From JAKASX01 sp035534495 (GTDB taxonomy: Bacteria > Acidobacteriota > Terriglobia > Acidiferrales > UBA7541), in the NCBI GenBank assembly GCA_035534495.1, contig DATLRW010000163.1, positions 1 to 15,992 on the forward strand: 15,992 bases of DNA, read 5' to 3'. This document shows, piece after piece, positions 1-6,092 of this stretch. The translations under genes were made by a program, and so were the position numbers. The notes beneath the pieces were generated by a model. The model saw nothing but the letters and a program-made list of their open reading frames with translations. It did not search any database and was not told where the DNA came from. Position 1 is the stretch's first letter. The number at the start of each line of letters is the position of its first letter.

Positions 1-342
1 GCCATCCGCGCTCATCGGGTCTTTGTAGGCCTGGCGCAGAAAATGAATGCCGTTCACCCCGTGTTCCAGCTCCCTGAGGTCGTGCGGGAAATGGCCTGTT
101 TTTCCGTAGTAGAGGCCGATGGCGCGCGCGTATTGTTCGCCACGCCAAATCATGAGTTTCTCTTTCTGCCGGCGACCCTGAAGAATCAGATTGGGAACAG
201 CTGCTGAAGCCGCAATGATCATCACGGCCGCAATGAAAAGGGCCAGCAGCAGCGTGTAACCCGCCTCGCCCCGGCCCGCGCGGCGCCCCGCCGCTTTCTC
301 CGGTTCCCTCGTCCCCGGGCGTCTCTCTTGTTCGTCTCTCAT
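1..342 (-). CDS. prepilin-like protein, N-terminal part (partial at window edge)
   Basis: The reading frame starts with ATG at 342 and stays open for 114 codons to the window edge, so the C-terminus lies outside. Residues 1-28 form a charged, Arg-rich leader ending in GEAG. A hydrophobic helix (about residues 29-53) starting YTLLLALF follows. This is the layout of a class III signal peptide cut by prepilin peptidase PilD/GspO after Gly28. A soluble part with an aromatic GYYGKTGHFP-like stretch (about residues 76-86) follows, typical of GspG/minor pilin-like proteins. The fifth residue after the predicted cut is Leu instead of the usual Glu, so it may be a minor or pseudopilin subunit and not the major pilin. 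Its ATG overlaps the stop of the upstream pilP-like gene by 4 bases (ATGA), which places it in the pilus operon. Identification as a prepilin is firm; the exact subunit is not known. Confidence 0.75.
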   Translation of the reverse strand, partial: MRDEQERRPGTREPEKAAGRRAGRGEAGYTLLLALFIAAVMIIAASAAVPNLILQGRRQKEKLMIWRGEQYARAIGLYYGKTGHFPHDLRELEHGVNGIHFLRQAYKDPMSADG

Positions 343-872
343 GGATTCTTCAAGGGCGTCATCGGGATTACGGCGCTTTGAGATGTCGTGGTGTCCTCAA
401 TCCGGACGGTATCCTTGTCGATCGTCAGCAGGCGAAAGTGGCCGAGCAGCGTTTCTCCTGGCGAGGCGATGTAAACGTTGTCTCCATTGGTAAAGAAGGC
501 GAGCTTATTGCCCGTCTTGGGGTCGATCGCCATGCCGTAAAACGTTAGCGGCACCTGAAGCGGCAATGGACCCGGAGGACCGGCGCGCACGGCCGGCGCC
601 GCATCTCTCTTGGTTGCGGCATGCGGCGCAACGGGTGGGGGCGGCGGGGTCGCGCTGAAAATATTGCGGTGGCTTCCCGTATAGGCGAGCTGGCGGATAC
701 GCGCCAGTTGATCCAGGTGGAGCGCCGGATTCGGGACCTTCAACAGATGGATGGCGATGTCCGCCGGCCCATCGGAATCGGAGGTGGCCGGCGGCCGGAA
801 ATTCCGGTAGAGCACGCCTCCCAGCACCAGGAACAGCGCTACCAGAATCCCGATTTCCGCTCGCCGCGACAT
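339..872 (-). CDS. PilP/GspC-like pilus assembly protein
   Basis: This 177-residue protein has one N-terminal membrane helix (about residues 7-23) with a short cytoplasmic tail. An RNIF motif (69-72) follows, then a poly-proline linker (76-80 and a Pro/Ala-rich stretch to about 105), then a compact beta-rich C-terminal domain (about 107-172). A helix, a proline linker and a small beta domain are the architecture of PilP and of the GspC homology-region domain. In the known families these link the inner-membrane PilN/PilO complex to the outer-membrane secretin. Position after pilO supports this role. Sequence similarity to proteobacterial PilP is not obvious by eye, and no lipoprotein Cys is seen, so it is anchored by its helix. 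It starts with ATG 3 bases after the pilO stop and overlaps the prepilin-like gene by 4 bases. Confidence 0.7.
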   Translation of the reverse strand: MSRRAEIGILVALFLVLGGVLYRNFRPPATSDSDGPADIAIHLLKVPNPALHLDQLARIRQLAYTGSHRNIFSATPPPPPVAPHAATKRDAAPAVRAGPPGPLPLQVPLTFYGMAIDPKTGNKLAFFTNGDNVYIASPGETLLGHFRLLTIDKDTVRIEDTTTSQSAVIPMTPLKNP

Positions 873-875
873 GGT

Positions 876-1433
876 TCAGGTCCGGAAGTAGGTGTGCAGC
901 CGGATATTCAACTTCACCTGGCCGCCCGTGCTCGAAGCCAGTTCCAGGCTGTCGAGAACGTAGAAATTTTTCGACCGCTCCAGTCCGTTGATGAAGCGGA
1001 TCAACCCCTCGTAGTTGCCTTCGATCACGGCCGTGGCATCGACCTCAGTCACGCCGTGTTCGGAGGAGGACTTCTGCGAGAACCGGACGCCGCTCGTCTC
1101 GAGGCCCGCATTCTGGGCGATTGTCCCGAGATCGCCGACCAGTTCGGCATAGCCCTGCGAGGGACCGAGGAGTTCCTCGTCGTAGAACCGGCTCGATTCG
1201 ACGGCGATTTTCGGAATGCTTCGCTTGACGGCTTCCGCGTGGTTCAGATTCGCTTGCAGCGCCGCGACCTCGGCGCGCAGACGCATCTGGCGCAACTGCA
1301 GCTGCTCCTCGGAGGAAGCGACGCCCATTCGCCAGCGCTGGGCCGCCAGGCCCGCATCGAGCGCAAACAGGACGATCAGCGAGATCTGCACCCAGCGCTT
1401 CCAGCGTTTCCAGGCCTTGCCCCGTCCGCTCAT
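876..1433 (-). CDS. pilO: type IV pilus inner-membrane assembly protein PilO
   Basis: The 185-residue protein has a basic N-terminus and a single membrane helix at about residues 14-31. A heptad-rich, likely coiled-coil stretch (about 40-72) is followed by a C-terminal ferredoxin-like domain (about 95-182). The segment around residues 141-165 (YEGLIRFINGLER, then FYVLDSLEL) is typical of the PilO family. PilO pairs with PilN through these helices and coiled coils. Together they form the periplasmic ring that aligns the platform and motor with the secretin. The start ATG overlaps the pilN stop in an ATGA junction, so its translation is probably coupled to pilN. The assignment rests on architecture, the signature stretch and operon position. 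Confidence 0.85.
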   Translation of the reverse strand: MSGRGKAWKRWKRWVQISLIVLFALDAGLAAQRWRMGVASSEEQLQLRQMRLRAEVAALQANLNHAEAVKRSIPKIAVESSRFYDEELLGPSQGYAELVGDLGTIAQNAGLETSGVRFSQKSSSEHGVTEVDATAVIEGNYEGLIRFINGLERSKNFYVLDSLELASSTGGQVKLNIRLHTYFRT

Positions 1434-2041
1434 TGCGTCACCGCCTTGGGGTCCTCCGCGGCGGGGGCTGCCGCGCCGGGACCCGAGTAGACGGCTTCCA
1501 GCTGGACATCCACCTGATCCTGCGAGCCGGCCTGTTGTGCCCGCGTTTCCGCATTGACCTGCACCTGGGAAAAGGCGGGCGAAGCCTGCAACGCCTTGAG
1601 AAAAGCGATTTTGCCCTTGTCGCTGCTCGCGCCGATCACCAGCGTTACGTCCACCTGCCCCTTTTGCATTTTCGGGGCGATACTGATGACGCGCACGCCG
1701 CCGGGCAACACCTTCTCGAGATCGGTGAAGATGTTGGTCCAGGGAAAGCTGCGCTGGTCGATCAGCGAATTCAAAAACGCGGCGCGATCCATCACCGATT
1801 GGGTCTTCTGCGAGTTGAAATAGGCGGCCAGATCCTGGCGCCGCGCTTGCATTCCGGAAAGCCGCGTCTCGTAGCCGGCGATGCGGGCCTGCTGCCCGCG
1901 GTTCCGGCGCCAGGTCACGAAGACGCTCGAGGAAAGCAGTACCAGCGCCACCAGACCACCCGCGGCGGCCAGGGCCGCGCCGGCGACGAACCGCCGGTGG
2001 CTTTCAACCGGCCGGGTGGCGACATTCAGCCGGATCTTCAT
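1430..2041 (-). CDS. pilN: type IV pilus inner-membrane assembly protein PilN
   Basis: The 203-residue protein begins with the short cytoplasmic motif IRLNVATRP (residues 3-10), the position where PilN docks in a groove of PilM. A membrane helix (about 17-42), a coiled-coil segment (about 46-75) and a periplasmic ferredoxin-like domain (about 87-185) follow. The stretch AAFLNSLID then FPWTNIFTDLEKVLPGGVRV (87-118) is the characteristic PilN domain core. An Ala/Pro-rich tail (186-203) closes the protein. PilN forms heterodimers with PilO and transmits information from cytoplasmic PilM/PilB. The ATG lies 1 base after the pilM stop, and the gene ends overlapping pilO. Confidence 0.87.
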   Translation of the reverse strand: MKIRLNVATRPVESHRRFVAGAALAAAGGLVALVLLSSSVFVTWRRNRGQQARIAGYETRLSGMQARRQDLAAYFNSQKTQSVMDRAAFLNSLIDQRSFPWTNIFTDLEKVLPGGVRVISIAPKMQKGQVDVTLVIGASSDKGKIAFLKALQASPAFSQVQVNAETRAQQAGSQDQVDVQLEAVYSGPGAAAPAAEDPKAVTQ

Positions 2042-2042
2042 C

Positions 2043-3011
2043 TCATGCGCCCCGATTCAGCTGCCATCCCACCAGAGACGCCAGTTGCCCCGACAGCAGC
2101 TCCTCGGCGCCCTTGGGCAGGTGATCCGTTCCGCTTGCCTCGGCGCCCAGCGCCCTCACCGGGCAGTTCAACTCGCGCGCGAGCCGCTGCATCAGCTCGC
2201 CGCCGTAACTCTCCATCCCCGCCAGCTGAACCAACTCGATATCGCGATGCGCGCGGTCCTGGAAGTAGGCGACGGCCGGGAAGATTTCGTCGAGCAGGGA
2301 TTGCGGCTCGGGAGGCGCGCTCAATTCGACGCAGCGGTAAAGCGCCAGCCCGCCGCCATCGACAACGGCTGTTGTGAGGCTGGTGGCTCCCAAACGCGCC
2401 AGAAGCACCGCCGGGCCATCCGCCACCAGCGGCAACGCGGCCAGCGTCTCTCCCAGCACAACCCCCGGCTCCAGCCCTGCCTGGCGCAACAACTGTTCAT
2501 ATTCCCGAATCACCGATTGCCGCGCCACCGCCGTCACGACTTCGAGGGTTCCCTCCACCGATCTCTGTTCGCTCCAGGAAAGCACCGTTTCCTCGACGGG
2601 AAACGGCACGCTCTTTCTGAGGCGCCACTGGAGCAGCGGCGCAGCCTCGCTCGCCTTGCGGGGAAACGTTTCGAAGCCGAGCAGAAAGATGCGCACGATG
2701 CTATCGGGCAACAACAAGGCCGCCTCGTGCCCCGCCCCGTGCACCCGCTCGACCACGCTTGCGAGCGCCGCCGCCACCGCCGCGCCGTCGATGACGTTCG
2801 GCTGCGACGGGGATGGACGCAAGACGCCGGATGGCAAAGGCTCTTCGGCAAACGCCTCGAGCCGATGAAGGCTCCAGCGCGCGGCGGCGACGCGCTCGGG
2901 CCCAATCAGACAGACCAGGTCGGGATGCGGCAAGGCGTCCAGCCAGCGGGACAGGCGACGGAAAGCGCCCTCGCTTTCCCGAGGGCTGCGTTGAGCGAGC
3001 AGGCTATTCAA
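2043..3011 (-). CDS. pilM: PilM-like actin-fold pilus assembly protein
   Basis: The 322-residue soluble protein has no membrane helix. The start is TTG at 3011, inside the last codons of pilB (8-base overlap), with an AAGGT-like site about 7 bases upstream. The central and C-terminal parts fit the PilM/GspL actin-like fold: LQWRLRKSVPFPVEE (127-141), an adenosine-type loop near QLAGMESYG (262-270), and Gly-rich strands near 213-225. PilM binds the N-terminal peptide of PilN and couples the PilB motor to the membrane complex. Both nucleotide-phosphate loops look degraded. Where PilM usually has an Asp-Ile-Gly motif, this protein has LIGPER (35-40) and ARLGAT (205-210), both without Asp. It may therefore be a structural, non-hydrolysing member, like the cytoplasmic domain of GspL. 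Identity is supported strongly by position, moderately by sequence. Confidence 0.8.
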   Translation of the reverse strand: MNSLLAQRSPRESEGAFRRLSRWLDALPHPDLVCLIGPERVAAARWSLHRLEAFAEEPLPSGVLRPSPSQPNVIDGAAVAAALASVVERVHGAGHEAALLLPDSIVRIFLLGFETFPRKASEAAPLLQWRLRKSVPFPVEETVLSWSEQRSVEGTLEVVTAVARQSVIREYEQLLRQAGLEPGVVLGETLAALPLVADGPAVLLARLGATSLTTAVVDGGGLALYRCVELSAPPEPQSLLDEIFPAVAYFQDRAHRDIELVQLAGMESYGGELMQRLARELNCPVRALGAEASGTDHLPKGAEELLSGQLASLVGWQLNRGA

Positions 3012-4632
3012 TGAATGTGACCTTATTGATTTCCCGCAGGGTGGTCAGTCCGGCCTTCACTTTTTCGACGGCCGAATCGCGAAGGAACGTCATGCCCTCC
3101 TCGCGAGCCACGTGCTTGATTTCGCTCGGCGGCCGGCGGGCGATGATCATGTCCCGGATGCGATCGGTGAGGTCGAGGATTTCGGAGATGGCGGTGCGCC
3201 CACGAAAACCGCTCCCGCCGCACTCCAAGCATCCGGTTCCCTCGTAGACCGGCCGGCTGCCCCACTCGCCCGGATCGAGTCCGGAGCTTTCGATTTCTTC
3301 CGTGGAGAGCCGCACTTCGTGGCGGCAATTCTCGCAAATCAGCCGCACCAGGCGCTGCGCCAGGATACAGTTCAGCGCCGAGACGAAATTGTAGGGCTCG
3401 ACGCCCATGTTGATGAACCGCCCGATCACGTCGAATACGTTGTTCGCGTGGACAGTGGTGAAAACCAGGTGCCCCGTGAGGGCCGCGGCGATGGCGATCT
3501 GGGCCGTTTCCAGGTCGCGGATTTCGCCGACCATGATCTTGTCGGGATCGTGCCGCAGGATCGAGCGCAGGCCCCGGGCAAAGGTCAGGCCCTTCTTCTC
3601 GTTCACCGGGATTTGCGTGATGCCCCGGATCTGATATTCCACCGGGTCTTCGATCGTCACGATCTTGTCCTCGTCGGACTTGATCTCGTTGATGCAGGCG
3701 TAGAGCGAGGTCGTTTTCCCCGAGCCGGTCGGCCCGGTGACCAGGAGCATGCCGTAGGGCTCGCGAATGTAGCGGCGCAGGCGGCGCAGGTCGCTCTCGT
3801 CGAAACCGACGACGTCCAGGGTCAGATGGCGGAATTTCTCGCTCAGGCTCTCCTTGTCCAGCACGCGGAGCACGGCGTCCTCGCCGTAGATCGAGGGCAT
3901 GATCGATACCCGGAAATCGACGAAGCGGCCCTTGTAGCGAACGCGGAAGCGGCCGTCCTGCGGCACGCGCCGCTCGGCGATGTCGAGCTCGCTCATTACC
4001 TTGACCCGGCTGATGATCGTCGAATGCCATTCGCGGGCCAGCGGCGTCATCGCCTCCTGGAGCACGCCGTCGATCCTGTACTTGACGACGACTTCGTTGT
4101 CCCGGCTCTCGATATGGATATCGCTCGCGCGCCGTTCGAGGGCGGTGAAGATGAACGTATCGACCAAGCGCACCACCGGATTGACGGCGGTATCCTCGGT
4201 GAGCCGGTCGATCGAGATATTCTCGTCGCCCGCCTCCTCGTCGATGACCTGCAGCGTCGTAAAGCCCTCGGTGGCCTGCTCGAGCACGCGCTGGGATTGC
4301 TCGGTCCGCTTCAGCAGGTCGCTGATCTGCGACGCCGTCGCGACCTTCAGCACCAGCTTGTAGCCGAGCAGGAGTGCCAGCTCATCGCTTTGCACGAGCG
4401 GGCTCGGATCCGCCACGGCGACCACCAGAGAGCCGTCTTTCGACTCCAAGGGAACGAAGCTGTAGCGGAACATCAACTCGGCCGGAATCCGGCGGAACAG
4501 ATCGGGGTCGATCCGCTGTTCCCGCAGGTCCACGAACGGGCAGCGGTAGCGTTCGGCCAGCCGGCAGGCGCGGTCGTGTTCCTCGCGCTCGTCAGGGCGT
4601 CCTTCTCGCAAGGTATCGCGATTGGTGGCCAT
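3004..4632 (-). CDS. pilB: type IV pilus assembly / type II secretion ATPase PilB (GspE family)
   Basis: This 542-residue cytoplasmic hexameric motor uses ATP to drive pilin or pseudopilin polymerisation. An N-terminal MshEN/GspE-N-like region (about residues 20-125) precedes the secretion ATPase core. Visible motifs are an Asp-box-like DIHIE (171-175), Walker A GPTGSGKT (300-307), TIEDPVEYQ (326-334), Walker B with IMVGEIRD (366-373) and a His-box TGHLVFTTVHAN (386-397). A CXXC pair at Cys433/Cys436 and a second at Cys468/Cys471 make the four-Cys zinc site that marks PilB/GspE and is absent from the retraction motor PilT. All catalytic motifs are intact and the length is normal for the family. 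The ATG lies 7 bases after the pilC stop, with GGGAGG upstream. Sequence alone does not separate pilus from type II secretion function; the pilM-N-O neighbours favour a pilus-type machine. Confidence 0.95.
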   Translation of the reverse strand: MATNRDTLREGRPDEREEHDRACRLAERYRCPFVDLREQRIDPDLFRRIPAELMFRYSFVPLESKDGSLVVAVADPSPLVQSDELALLLGYKLVLKVATASQISDLLKRTEQSQRVLEQATEGFTTLQVIDEEAGDENISIDRLTEDTAVNPVVRLVDTFIFTALERRASDIHIESRDNEVVVKYRIDGVLQEAMTPLAREWHSTIISRVKVMSELDIAERRVPQDGRFRVRYKGRFVDFRVSIMPSIYGEDAVLRVLDKESLSEKFRHLTLDVVGFDESDLRRLRRYIREPYGMLLVTGPTGSGKTTSLYACINEIKSDEDKIVTIEDPVEYQIRGITQIPVNEKKGLTFARGLRSILRHDPDKIMVGEIRDLETAQIAIAAALTGHLVFTTVHANNVFDVIGRFINMGVEPYNFVSALNCILAQRLVRLICENCRHEVRLSTEEIESSGLDPGEWGSRPVYEGTGCLECGGSGFRGRTAISEILDLTDRIRDMIIARRPPSEIKHVAREEGMTFLRDSAVEKVKAGLTTLREINKVTFIE

Positions 4633-4639
4633 CCGCGGC

Positions 4640-5854
4640 TCAGCCTCCCATATTCCCGACGCTGAAACTGAATAGAGGCAGATAAAGGGCTATCAAAATA
4701 AAGGCTATCACGGCCCCCATGAACACCAAAATTGCCGGTTCTATAAATGAGATGAGGGTTGTGAGCTTGACGTTAACCTCTTCATCGAAGAATTCGGAGA
4801 CGCTCGCCAGCATCGCCGGCAGCGCTCCCGAGGCTTCTCCCACCTCGATCATGTCCACGGCCAGGCTTGGCATCAGATTTGTGGCGGCCAGGCTCGCGGC
4901 CAGCGGCTGCCCCTCCCGGACGCGTTGCGCGGCCTGGTTCACGGCGTCGGCCATCAATTTGCTCGTCAGCGAACTGGCCGCCGTATCGAGCGCCGGCACC
5001 AGGGGCGTCCCGCCCATCAGCAACGTCGAAAGGGTGCGCGTGAACTGCGTTACCTGGAATTTCACCCACACGTCGCCCACGACCGGCAGTTTCAGCTTCA
5101 GGCGATCGATCGTCATACCGCCCGTTTCGGTCCGCGACCATAAGAGCCCGCCGACAATGCCGACCACGAGTACACCGACAATCAGCGCGATATAGCTTTT
5201 CAGTCCCGTCACCAGGGCGATCAGCAGCACGGTCGGACCGGGCAGGGCGACATTCATGTCTTTGTAGAGGGTGACGAATTGCGGGATGACGTAGGTCACG
5301 AGGTAAGAAAGGATTCCCGTCGCCACAACCACCAGGACCATCGGGTAGATCAGCACCCCGGTCAGGCGCTTACGCAGCCCGCTCGAAGTTCGCTGATAGG
5401 CGATATATTGATCGAGAACGCCGGCCAGATTGCCGCTCTTTTCCCCCGCCAACACGGAACTGGCGTACACGCTCGGGAAAATCCCTTGCGCCTGAATCGC
5501 TTCGGAAAGCAGCGCGCCCTCGCGAACCTGTTGCCGCACGTCGGACAGGATCGGCCGCAGACGGGGCGCCGCAGTGCGCTCGGCGAGAAGATCAAGAGCC
5601 TGCAGGATCGGCAATCCGGCCTTGATCAGCGTATTGAACTGCTGGTTGAATATGAGGAAATCGTTGCCCCGCACGGCGCGATCGCGCCGTTGCGATAATC
5701 CCTGCCAGCTCAGCGCGCGCCGCTGCCGCACCCAATAGATAAACAGGCCCCGGTCGGTCAGCTTGGTCCGGGCTTCATCCTCCGATTGGGCGGTTTCCAC
5801 CTGCTGGAAGACGTGACCGGCGGGATCGGCTACCTTGCAGACGAATTCACCCAT
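4640..5854 (-). CDS. pilC: pilus/secretion inner-membrane platform protein PilC (GspF family)
   Basis: The 404-residue polytopic protein carries two T2SSF domains, about residues 68-190 and 271-393. Each begins with a helix bundle containing a Leu-rich F-x-R/Q-x-x-x-T-L motif (FNQQFNTLIKAG at 69-80; FTRTLSTLLMGG at 271-282). Each also carries a GE-x-SG element (GEKSGNL 137-143; GEASGALP 339-346). Membrane segments are predicted near 165-190, 208-240 and 368-395. PilC is the platform on which PilB acts, passing rotation or displacement to pilin subunits. It is the first gene of the operon, with ATG at 5854. A GGAGGGG sequence 13 bases upstream (5868-5874) is a rather distant ribosome-binding site. 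The upstream gap to pnp contains the only space for an operon promoter. Confidence 0.93.
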   Translation of the reverse strand: MGEFVCKVADPAGHVFQQVETAQSEDEARTKLTDRGLFIYWVRQRRALSWQGLSQRRDRAVRGNDFLIFNQQFNTLIKAGLPILQALDLLAERTAAPRLRPILSDVRQQVREGALLSEAIQAQGIFPSVYASSVLAGEKSGNLAGVLDQYIAYQRTSSGLRKRLTGVLIYPMVLVVVATGILSYLVTYVIPQFVTLYKDMNVALPGPTVLLIALVTGLKSYIALIVGVLVVGIVGGLLWSRTETGGMTIDRLKLKLPVVGDVWVKFQVTQFTRTLSTLLMGGTPLVPALDTAASSLTSKLMADAVNQAAQRVREGQPLAASLAATNLMPSLAVDMIEVGEASGALPAMLASVSEFFDEEVNVKLTTLISFIEPAILVFMGAVIAFILIALYLPLFSFSVGNMGG

Positions 5855-5894
5855 ACTACCCGCTATTCCCCTCCGGGGCAGAAAATCTCGCTAA

Positions 5895-5923
5895 AGTGTA
5901 ACACTGCAAATTTCCGCTTAAAA
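5895..5923 (-). promoter_or_regulatory. candidate promoter of the pilus operon
   Basis: Read on the minus strand, TACACT (5895-5900) is preceded by TGT, giving an extended -10 element (TGn plus 4/6 matches to TATAAT). Seventeen bases upstream is TTTTAA (5918-5923), a weak -35. Transcription would begin near 5888 and give a leader of about 34 bases that includes the GGAGGGG site before pilC. No better sigma-70 site and no correctly spaced sigma-54 site was found in this gap. This is inference from consensus only. Confidence 0.3.
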
Positions 5924-5948
5924 GTATTCGGTAGTAGAGGTTTCGTGC

Positions 5949-5965
5949 CAGGAGACAGTCTCCTG
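5949..5965. promoter_or_regulatory. 17-bp perfect palindrome upstream of the pilus operon
   Basis: Arms CAGGAGAC (5949-5956) and GTCTCCTG (5958-5965) are perfect reverse complements around a single central base. A one-base centre cannot form a normal RNA hairpin loop, so a dimeric protein-binding site is the simplest reading. It lies 26 bases upstream of the proposed -35 of the pilC promoter, in the position of an activator site, and about 130 bases downstream of the pnp stop. No known regulator is recognised. Confidence 0.4.
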
Positions 5966-6024
5966 CATGGTCAATGCCAGCAAAAATAGGGGCATCAGCC
6001 GCTGGGTGGACTGTTTTGCCATCG

Positions 6025-6049
6025 GGCCGGCTGTATGGCTTCGCCGGCC
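6025..6049. other. perfect 7-bp inverted repeat downstream of pnp
   Basis: GGCCGGC (6025-6031) and GCCGGCC (6043-6049) pair perfectly around an 11-base loop, about 45-70 bases after the pnp stop. No U-tract follows on either strand, so it is not a canonical intrinsic terminator. It could protect the pnp mRNA 3' end or assist factor-dependent termination. Such GC-rich repeats also arise readily by chance at this base composition. Confidence 0.25.
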
Positions 6050-6092
6050 AGACGGTACGCGGCCGGGGCGACCCTGCGGCCGCCCCGCCTGA

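Noticed and set aside
3112..4665. Long plus-strand open frame (517 codons) opposite pilB
   Set aside because: It is antisense to intact pilB motifs, with no recognisable domain and no ribosome-binding site. A GC-driven shadow frame.
5900..5960. Sigma-54 promoter before pilC (TGGCAC and TTGCA are both present on the minus strand)
   Set aside because: The two elements are more than 30 bases apart, whereas sigma-54 needs about 5 bases between them.
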